From: an uncultured Lachnospiraceae bacterium
GTDB lineage: Bacteria > Bacillota > Clostridia > Lachnospirales > Lachnospiraceae
Length of the DNA: 44,736 nt
Assembly: GCA_900553355.1 (NCBI GenBank)
Contig: USDK01000019.1
Coordinates: 1-44,736, forward strand
Reading direction: 5' to 3'
Under the pieces are notes generated by a model. The model ran no database searches. It was not told the DNA's origin and worked only from the letters and a program-made list of their open reading frames with translations. The translations under genes were made by a program, and so were the position numbers. Below are positions 39,693 through 44,736 of this stretch, piece after piece (position 1 is the first letter of the stretch; the number at the start of each line of letters is the position of its first letter).

Positions 39693-40901
39693 ATGGCAGA
39701 AAAAAGAGATTATTACGAGGTCCTCGGCGTAGACCGCGGAGCGGACGATGCAACATTAAAAAAAGCATACCGTAAACTGGCCAAGAAATACCATCCGGAT
39801 ATGAACCCGGGCGACAAAGAGGCCGAGGCAAAATTTAAAGAGGCGACAGAAGCCTATGGCGTGCTGAGTGATCCGGACAAACGGCGTCAGTACGATCAGT
39901 TTGGCCACGCTGCATTTGAAAACGGCGGTGGCGGCGCAGGAGCCGGCGGATTCGGCGGCTTCGACTTTGGCGGCGGAGATATGGGTGATATCTTCGGCGA
40001 TATTTTCGGCGACCTGTTCGGTGGCGGCGGAAGCAGAAGAAGAGCAAACAATGGACCGATGAAGGGAGCAAACCTCCGCGCTGTTGTCCACATTACGTTT
40101 GAGGAAGCTGTTTTCGGATGCCAGAAAGAGCTCGAGATCAACCTGAAGGATACCTGTACAACGTGCCACGGAACCGGCGCAAAACCAGGAACTTCACCGG
40201 AAACATGCTCCAAATGTAACGGTACCGGTCAGATTACGTACACACAGCAGACCATGTTCGGTTCTGTGAGAAACGTGACGACCTGTCCGGATTGTAACGG
40301 AACCGGAAAGATCATTCGCGATAAATGTACCGCATGCCACGGCACGGGCTATACATCCAGCAGAAAACGCATTCAGGTCAACATTCCGGCTGGAATCGAC
40401 GATGGACAGAGCATCCGGATCCGTGAAAAAGGTGAGCCGGGTGTAAACGGCGGACCGAGAGGAGATTTGCTTGTCGAGGTTCAGGTAACCCGTCATCCGA
40501 TCTTCCAGAGACAGGATATGAACATTTTCTCCACTGCACCGATTACGTTTGCGCAGGCAGCGCTCGGCGGTGATGTGAAGATCAGCACCGTTGACGGAGA
40601 CGTTCTCTATACTGTAAAACCGGGAACCCAGACCGATACGAAGATCCGTCTGAAGGGAAAAGGTGTTCCGTCCCTTCGCAACAGCAATGTGCGCGGTGAT
40701 CACTACGTAACACTCGTAGTCCAGACTCCGACGAAACTGAATGAGAAAGCAAAAGAAGCCCTCCGCGCCTTCGACGAAGCCTGCGGAAACCGCCCGGCAG
40801 CAGAAGCAAAAGCAGCCGACGGCGAAACTGCAGAGCAGCCGAAGAAGAAAAAAGGCTTTATGGATAAAGTGAAAGAGGCCTTTGAGGACATCGATAAATA
40901 A
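39693..40901 (+). CDS. dnaJ: Chaperone DnaJ (Hsp40)
   Basis: 402-aa type I J-protein. J domain with KKYHPDMNPGDK (HPD triad), a long Gly/Phe-rich region (~75-115), four zinc-finger repeats of CxxCxGxG type (CTTCHGTG, CSKCNGTG, CPDCNGTG, CTACHGTG) and the C-terminal substrate-binding domains. Stimulates DnaK ATPase and hands over substrate. The last ~40 residues are Lys/Glu-rich. A strong terminator follows. Confidence 0.98.
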   Translation: MAEKRDYYEVLGVDRGADDATLKKAYRKLAKKYHPDMNPGDKEAEAKFKEATEAYGVLSDPDKRRQYDQFGHAAFENGGGGAGAGGFGGFDFGGGDMGDIFGDIFGDLFGGGGSRRRANNGPMKGANLRAVVHITFEEAVFGCQKELEINLKDTCTTCHGTGAKPGTSPETCSKCNGTGQITYTQQTMFGSVRNVTTCPDCNGTGKIIRDKCTACHGTGYTSSRKRIQVNIPAGIDDGQSIRIREKGEPGVNGGPRGDLLVEVQVTRHPIFQRQDMNIFSTAPITFAQAALGGDVKISTVDGDVLYTVKPGTQTDTKIRLKGKGVPSLRNSNVRGDHYVTLVVQTPTKLNEKAKEALRAFDEACGNRPAAEAKAADGETAEQPKKKKGFMDKVKEAFEDIDK

Positions 40902-40924
40902 AGAACGGCGGCAAGCCGGAAAAG

Positions 40925-40965
40925 AAAGAAGAATCTGTGGAAAAAGCAGGTTCTTCTTTCTTTTC
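40925..40965 (+). terminator. Intrinsic terminator of the heat-shock operon
   Basis: 14-bp stem GAAAGAAGAATCTG / CAGGTTCTTCTTTC (one G-U pair) with a 9-nt loop and TTTT. Confidence 0.85.
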
Positions 40966-41017
40966 TATGAAAGAACCATGAAAATTTGGTGAATTTATAC
41001 ACAGAATGGTCGGATTT

Positions 41018-41026
41018 TGATATAAT
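41018..41026 (+). promoter_or_regulatory. Extended -10 promoter of hisA
   Basis: TGATATAAT carries the TGN extension plus a consensus -10 box, 43 bp before the hisA start; no clear -35. Confidence 0.55.
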
Positions 41027-41068
41027 GTGGAAAACTTAAGGGGAGAGAAAAGAAAGGAAACGGGGAAA

Positions 41069-41845
41069 ATGAGATTTCGACCATGTATTGATATTCATAA
41101 CGGAAAAGTAAAACAGATTGTCGGGGGATCGCTGAAAGATCAGGGAAATCAGGCGAGCGAGAATTTTGTCTCGGAGCAGGATGCGTCGTATTATGCGCAG
41201 CTGTACGAAGAGCAGGGCATTACGGGCGGCCATGTGATTCTGCTGAACAAGAAAGGTACCGAGTTTTACGAGGAGACGAAGCGCCAGGCATTGCTGGCAC
41301 TCTCGACGTACCCGGGCGGCCTGCAGGTGGGAGGCGGCATTGATGCGGAGAATGCGTGCGAGTTTCTGACAGCGGGGGCAAGCCATGTGATTGTGACTTC
41401 GTATGTGTTCCGCGACGGCCATGTGTTCTATGAAAATCTGGACAAGCTGGTGACGACGGTAGGAAAGCAGCGGCTGACACTGGATTTAAGCTGCCGGAAG
41501 CGGGACGGAAAATACTATATCGTGACGGACCGCTGGCAGAAGTTCACGGACGAAGAAGTGACAGAGGAACTGCTGCATCACCTGTCAGAATACTGTGATG
41601 AGTTCCTGATCCATGCCGTGGATGTCGAGGGAAAGGCTTCCGGCATTGAGACGGAGCTGGTGGAACTGCTTGCGAAGATGAAAGATTTTCCGGTGACGTA
41701 CGCCGGCGGCGTGGGAAGTTTTGAAGACCTGGAGCTGCTCAAAAAACTGGGAAACAACCACGTCGATGTGACAATTGGCAGCGCACTGGATCTGTTCGGC
41801 GGCAAAATGAAGTTTGAAGACGTGCTGGCAGTATGCCGCCGGTAA
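41069..41845 (+). CDS. hisA: ProFAR isomerase HisA, eukaryote-like type
   Basis: 258-aa TIM-barrel enzyme of histidine synthesis (ProFAR to PRFAR). RPCIDIHNGKVKQIVGGSL at the N-terminus, LQVGGGIDAENACEFLTAGASHVIVTS, a catalytic-type LDLSCRKRDGKYYIVTDRWQKF and VTYAGGVGSFEDLELL define the protein. The 'GKVKQIVGGSL' and 'SCRKRDGKYY' segments resemble fungal/plant HIS6 more than standard bacterial HisA. No other his gene is near, so it is an orphan here. I start it at ATG 41069, after AAAGGAAACGGGG. Histidine role is the family default; regulation unknown. Confidence 0.88.
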   Translation: MRFRPCIDIHNGKVKQIVGGSLKDQGNQASENFVSEQDASYYAQLYEEQGITGGHVILLNKKGTEFYEETKRQALLALSTYPGGLQVGGGIDAENACEFLTAGASHVIVTSYVFRDGHVFYENLDKLVTTVGKQRLTLDLSCRKRDGKYYIVTDRWQKFTDEEVTEELLHHLSEYCDEFLIHAVDVEGKASGIETELVELLAKMKDFPVTYAGGVGSFEDLELLKKLGNNHVDVTIGSALDLFGGKMKFEDVLAVCRR

Positions 41846-41942
41846 GCGGAAACGGACGTTCACCCGCGCCATTCGCAAAACCGCGCTTTCAGCGCTCTCC
41901 GCTGCTGCGCAGCTCCTTTTTGCTCATAACCAGGCGCTCCCT

Positions 41943-42002
41943 TTGTATCTTATTCTCGACAGATTTCATGCGAGCATGAAATCTGTCAAAAATAAGATAC
42001 AA
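41943..42002. repeat. 60-nt near-perfect palindromic hairpin
   Basis: TTGTATCTTATT-CTC-GACAGATTTCATGC-GA-GCATGAAATCTGTC-AAA-AATAAGATACAA: two fully complementary arm segments (12 and 14 bp) separated by a 3x3 internal loop, with only 2 nt at the tip. No T-run on the plus side. The size and perfection suggest a dispersed intergenic palindrome (REP/MITE-like) or a transcription barrier. Confidence 0.85.
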
Positions 42003-42054
42003 GTGAACTGTAACAGAAAAAACTCTAAAATATTCATGAATTTTCTAAATACTA

Positions 42055-42083
42055 TTGCAAATAAAGACAACTATTGCTATAAT
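42055..42083 (+). promoter_or_regulatory. Sigma-A-type promoter of hpf
   Basis: TTGCAA (42055-42060), 17-bp spacer, TATAAT (42078-42083). Confidence 0.75.
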
Positions 42084-42145
42084 TAGAGATACTTACAGGG
42101 GAAGTGAAAAACCTGTAAAATTTGAGAGCAAAGGGGTTGGGCATA

Positions 42146-42673
42146 ATGAAAATTACCATCAGCGGAAAAAATATTGACGTGACAGAGGGATTAAAAGCCG
42201 CGGTCAATGAAAAACTTGGCAAACTGGAGAAATATTTTACGCCTGACACAAATGTCATTGTAACCTTAAGTGTAGAGAAAGAAAGACAGAAAATTGAGGT
42301 TACCATTCCGGTAAAAGGAAATATCATCCGTTCCGAGCAGGTAAGCAACGATATGTACGTATCCATCGATCTGGTAGAGGAAGTCATCGAACGCCAGCTT
42401 CGCAAATACAAAAACAAAATTGCCGACAAACAGCAGGAAGCAGGAAACTTCCAGAAAGAATATCTGGAGCATGACTATCTGGAGGACGAAGACATCCAGA
42501 TCATCCGTACGAAAAAATTCGGCATGAAACCAATGTATCCGGAAGATGCCTGCGTACAGATGGAACTTCTTGGGCACACCTTCTTCGTATTCCGCAATGC
42601 AGAGACCGACGAAGTAAACGTCGTTTACAAGAGAAAGAACAACACCTACGGTCTGATCGAGCCGGAGTGCTGA
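42146..42673 (+). CDS. hpf: Ribosome hibernation promoting factor, long form
   Basis: 175 aa. The N-terminal domain (~1-100; MKITISGKNIDVTEGLKAAVNEKLGKLEKYF) binds the 30S mRNA channel. The C-terminal domain (~118-175; IIRTKKFGMKPMYPEDACVQMELLGHTFFVFRN...YGLIEP) dimerises and joins two ribosomes into 100S particles, the normal situation in Firmicutes. ATG 42146 follows AAAGGGGTTGGG. hpf upstream of secA is a conserved Firmicute order. Confidence 0.96.
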   Translation: MKITISGKNIDVTEGLKAAVNEKLGKLEKYFTPDTNVIVTLSVEKERQKIEVTIPVKGNIIRSEQVSNDMYVSIDLVEEVIERQLRKYKNKIADKQQEAGNFQKEYLEHDYLEDEDIQIIRTKKFGMKPMYPEDACVQMELLGHTFFVFRNAETDEVNVVYKRKNNTYGLIEPEC

Positions 42674-42693
42674 AAAGTAAATAAAGAATGAAC

Positions 42694-42742
42694 AGTCACC
42701 CTGTTTCCAGCTTAGAAAAGCTGTGAAACAGGGTGACTTTTT
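42694..42742 (+). terminator. Intrinsic terminator of hpf
   Basis: Long stem AGTCACCCTGTTTC / GAAACAGGGTGACT extended by AGCTT/AAGCT, loop AGA-type, then TTTTT. Very strong. Confidence 0.92.
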
Positions 42743-42826
42743 CGCGGAAAGGGCCGGAAAGTCCGGGAAAAGCCGTAAAAACAGCGGAAAACCGGGGAAC
42801 GGCACCAAATGTTTACGAAAAATTCA

Positions 42827-42855
42827 TTGTTATCTTGTGCCAGAAGTGGTAGAAT
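42827..42855 (+). promoter_or_regulatory. Sigma-A-type promoter of secA
   Basis: TTGTTA (42827-42832), 17-bp spacer, TAGAAT (42850-42855), 52 bp before the secA start. Confidence 0.65.
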
Positions 42856-42907
42856 AGTACCATATGTTAATATGGAAATTAATAGAGAAAGCAGGAGCAA
42901 ACATTCT

Positions 42908-44461
42908 ATGAAATTCACAGAAAAACTTTTTGGTACGCACAGTGAGCGCGAGTTGAAACGAATCTATCCAATCGTAGACAAAATCGAAGCTCTCCGCCCG
43001 ACCATGCAGGCGCTGACCGATGAAGAGCTGCGTGCCAAGACAAAGGAATATAAAGACCGCTACAACGGAGGCGAATCCCTGGATTCCATTCTCCCGGAAG
43101 CATTCGCAACCGTCCGCGAGGCAGCAAAACGTTCCCTCGGTATGGAACACCACCGCGTACAGCTGATCGGTGGCATTATCCTCCATCAGGGCCGTATCGC
43201 CGAGATGAAAACCGGTGAAGGAAAAACCCTCGTTTCCACCCTTCCGGCTTACCTGAATGCACTGACCGGACGCGGTGTCCACATCGTTACCGTCAACGAT
43301 TACCTGGCAAACCGAGATGCTGAGTGGATGGGCAAAGTCCACAGATTCCTCGGTTTGACCGTCGGTGTCGTTCTGAACGATATGAAGAACGATGAGCGCC
43401 GCCAGCAGTATGCATGCGACATCACCTACATCACCAACAACGAACTTGGTTTCGATTACCTGCGTGACAACATGGTGATCTACAAAGAGCAGCTCGTACA
43501 GAGAGAGCTTGCTTACTGTATCATCGACGAGGTCGACTCCGTCCTGATCGACGAGGCAAGAACACCTCTGATTATTTCCGGACAGAGCAGCAAATCCACC
43601 AAGCTGTACGAGACCGCAGATATTCTGGCACACCAGATGCAGCGCGGCGAGGCAAGCGGCGAGATGACCAAGATGACTGCGATCATGGGCGAGGAGATCG
43701 AGGAGACCGGAGATTTTATCGTGGATGAAAAGGAGAAGAATGTTTCTCTGACAGAAGAAGGGCAGTTGCTTTTTCATCATGTATCGGACGCTTTCCATTC
43801 TCTGGAAGCAGGGGAAGCGGAACTCTCCCGCATTCGCGATATGGGTCTTGGACACCTTACCATCGGCGTCAGCACAACACTCTGCAGGTACCGTCTGCTG
43901 CCTTATCTGAAAACATTTATTGCGCAATATCCGCATATCAGTATCAATATTTCCTGCCAGTCCACCAATCATACACTGGATATGCTCAGAGACGGCTCTA
44001 TTGATCTCGGCCTGGTGGCCAAACCGGAAGACACCGGACATATTTCCTTTGTTTCACAGGGAAGAATCGAGGATGTTTTCGTCTGTACACCCAACTATCT
44101 CAACAATCTTCAGATGCGTACACAAGCCTCCGGCTTGGATCTGCTCAATGCCGGCACACTGATGCTTCTTGACAAAGCCAATGCATCCCGGCAGTTTATT
44201 GATTATTTCCTTGAGGAAAATCACATTCATGCCTCCAATCTGATTGAGATTACAACAATGGATCTTCTGATTGAATTCGCCAGAACCGGGCTTGGCATTG
44301 CCTGTGTCATCAAGGATTTTGTCGCTGACGACTTGAAAAGCGGCCTTCTCGTCGAAATACCCACCCCACAGGCCATTCACCCGAGAGAGATTGTCTTTGC
44401 CTGGAAAAAAGGCCGATCATCCCACCGTTTTCTCAACGCTTTCATTGATTTTGTCTCTTAG
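42908..44461 (+). CDS. secA: SecA N-terminal third joined in frame to a LysR effector domain (probable chimera)
   Basis: 517-codon frame of two unrelated halves. Residues 1 to ~285 are SecA, the preprotein translocase ATPase: MKFTEKLFGTHSERELKR, Walker A MKTGEGKTL, VNDYLANRDAEWMG, Walker B region IDEVDSVLIDEARTPLI, and the start of the preprotein-binding domain (TGDFIVDEKEKNVSL). After LTEEG (43748-43762) the chain becomes LysR-like. The second ATPase lobe, helical scaffold and C-terminal zinc motif of SecA (~550 residues) are missing, so the product could not power translocation. SecA is essential, so a complete copy must exist in a living cell. Start ATG 42908 follows AGGAG. Base and codon use change at the join. 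Confidence 0.85.
   Translation: MKFTEKLFGTHSERELKRIYPIVDKIEALRPTMQALTDEELRAKTKEYKDRYNGGESLDSILPEAFATVREAAKRSLGMEHHRVQLIGGIILHQGRIAEMKTGEGKTLVSTLPAYLNALTGRGVHIVTVNDYLANRDAEWMGKVHRFLGLTVGVVLNDMKNDERRQQYACDITYITNNELGFDYLRDNMVIYKEQLVQRELAYCIIDEVDSVLIDEARTPLIISGQSSKSTKLYETADILAHQMQRGEASGEMTKMTAIMGEEIEETGDFIVDEKEKNVSLTEEGQLLFHHVSDAFHSLEAGEAELSRIRDMGLGHLTIGVSTTLCRYRLLPYLKTFIAQYPHISINISCQSTNHTLDMLRDGSIDLGLVAKPEDTGHISFVSQGRIEDVFVCTPNYLNNLQMRTQASGLDLLNAGTLMLLDKANASRQFIDYFLEENHIHASNLIEITTMDLLIEFARTGLGIACVIKDFVADDLKSGLLVEIPTPQAIHPREIVFAWKKGRSSHRFLNAFIDFVS
43763..44461 (+). pseudogene. LysR-family regulator, C-terminal part only
   Basis: About 233 residues: a linker helix (QLLFHHVSDAFHSLEAGEAEL) and the periplasmic-binding-like effector domain (GHLTIGVSTTLCRYRLLPYL, FIAQYPHISINI, GSIDLGLVAKPED, FARTGLGIACVIKDFV). 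The LysR helix-turn-helix (~60 residues) is absent. In LysR proteins 'xLTEEG' normally closes the DNA-binding domain just before this helix, exactly where the SecA reading frame enters. Effector unknown; the adjacent aldehyde dehydrogenase is a likely neighbour in the source genome. Confidence 0.85.
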
Positions 44462-44470
44462 TATCTGAAA

Positions 44471-44510
44471 AACAGCATTGCGAAATTCTCTTTCACAATG
44501 CTGTTTTTTT
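44471..44510. terminator. Bidirectional terminator between the LysR part and the aldehyde dehydrogenase
   Basis: AACAGCATTG / CAATGCTGTT stem with a 15-nt loop, T7 on the plus side and an A-run upstream (U-run for the minus transcript). Confidence 0.88.
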
Positions 44511-44556
44511 ACGGCTCATTTAAAATTAAACATCCGTTTTTTATTGTCTTTCACTA

Positions 44557-44736
44557 TTATTTTTCAGGATAAAAGCCTGACGGTGCTTCAGAAAGATTGA
44601 TCATAATATTCTTCATCTGTGTATAATGTTCAAGAATCACTTTATGTGTCTCTCTTCCAATGCCAGACTGCTTGTAGCCACCAAACGGTGCACCTGCCGG
44701 AATCGCATTGTAAGTATTGACCCACATTCTACCTGT
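44557..44736 (-). CDS. Aldehyde dehydrogenase, C-terminal 59 residues (truncated by window edge)
   Basis: NAD(P)-dependent aldehyde dehydrogenase superfamily. The visible end reads RMWVNTYNAIPAGAPFGGYK, then QSGIGRETHKVILEHYTQ and finishes PSGFYPEK. The N-x-Y...P-FGG-K-SG-GRE pattern is the conserved C-terminal core of betaine-aldehyde/AldA-type enzymes. The catalytic Cys and the nucleotide-binding domain lie outside the window, so the substrate cannot be told. Convergent with the LysR part. Confidence 0.9.
   Translation of the reverse strand, partial: TGRMWVNTYNAIPAGAPFGGYKQSGIGRETHKVILEHYTQMKNIMINLSEAPSGFYPEK

Larger units (their letters stand above)
41846..42145 (+). other. Non-coding gap hisA-hpf: GC-rich stretch, long hairpin, AT-rich promoter zone
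   Basis: These 300 nt hold no convincing gene. The first ~100 nt are GC-rich with short GCGC-type palindromes (AGCGCT, CTGCGCAG); then comes the 60-nt hairpin at 41943-42002, then an AT-rich stretch with the hpf promoter. A 90-codon open frame crosses the hairpin and is not credible. Confidence 0.6.

Noticed and set aside
41814..42086. 90-codon plus-strand frame after hisA
   Set aside because: It starts inside hisA in another frame and reads through the 60-nt palindrome and the hpf promoter; no ribosome-binding site.
42830..44041. 403-codon open frame antisense to the secA-lysR region
   Set aside because: It runs across the suspected join and opposite clear SecA motifs; no start signal or domain.
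42908..44461. A genuine new SecA-LysR fusion regulator
   Set aside because: The join coincides with a short motif common to both families, the essential SecA remainder is missing, and the flanking gene order breaks at the same point. A misassembly is the simpler explanation until reads prove otherwise.
1..44736. CRISPR arrays, tRNA or rRNA genes, transposases, phage genes
   Set aside because: No regularly spaced direct repeats, no tRNA-like cloverleaf with CCA end, no rRNA-like sequence and no mobile-element proteins were found on reading both strands.

Overview
The window reads as chromosomal DNA of an anaerobic, endospore-forming Firmicute, most likely a gut member of the Lachnospiraceae. 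Evidence: sporulation genes (spoIIGA-sigE, sigG) next to ftsZ, an HrcA/CIRCE heat-shock operon, low-GC Gram-positive promoters and ribosome-binding sites, clostridial lipoproteins, and a large set of iron-sulfur and tungsten/molybdenum-cofactor genes. No rRNA, tRNA, CRISPR array, transposase or phage gene was seen.

Layout. (1) 1-12102, housekeeping and sporulation: the 3' part of ftsZ; spoIIGA with a Spo0A-type promoter; sigE; a beta-CASP metallo-hydrolase; sigG; a HAD phosphatase; a small acidic protein; a reverse-strand FMN-binding-like membrane protein; pth; mfd; a PrsA/SurA-type lipoprotein foldase. (2) 12114-26788, a one-strand tungsten/molybdenum island. It holds a frameshifted MOSC gene, a Moco-family riboswitch with its own terminator, a four-cluster ferredoxin subunit, an aldehyde:ferredoxin oxidoreductase (AOR/WOR), a MoaD-like sulfur carrier, NuoE-, NuoF- and NuoG-N-like subunits, moaA, the tungstate transporter tupABC, moeA, a moeA-PBP fusion, a moeB/thiF-like E1 enzyme and a MOSC-MogA fusion. 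Read together: TupABC imports tungstate, the Moa/Moe/Mog proteins build the pterin cofactor, and the AOR passes aldehyde electrons through ferredoxin-like subunits to a NuoEFG-type FMN/NAD(P) module, possibly an electron-bifurcating or confurcating complex. (3) 26852-36875: an S1-domain protein, a CBS-containing Mn pyrophosphatase, a flavin reductase, tcdA, rarA, a ferredoxin-type protein divergent from a Crp/Fnr regulator, a two-gene ABC exporter and hrcA. (4) 36893-42742: grpE, dnaK, dnaJ, an orphan eukaryote-like hisA, a 60-nt perfect-armed hairpin, and long-form hpf.

(5) 42908-44736 is suspect. The first ~285 codons of secA run in frame into the C-terminal ligand-binding region of a LysR regulator. 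The join lies at a short stretch (LTEEG) that both protein families plausibly share. It is followed by the 3' end of an aldehyde dehydrogenase on the opposite strand. This looks like an assembly chimera, or less likely a real recombination, and should not be read as a natural fusion protein without checking.

The most interesting items are the AOR-NuoEFG complex with its cofactor and metal supply, the Moco/Tuco riboswitch, the MOSC gene broken at a seven-G run inside a hairpin, and the SecA-LysR join.
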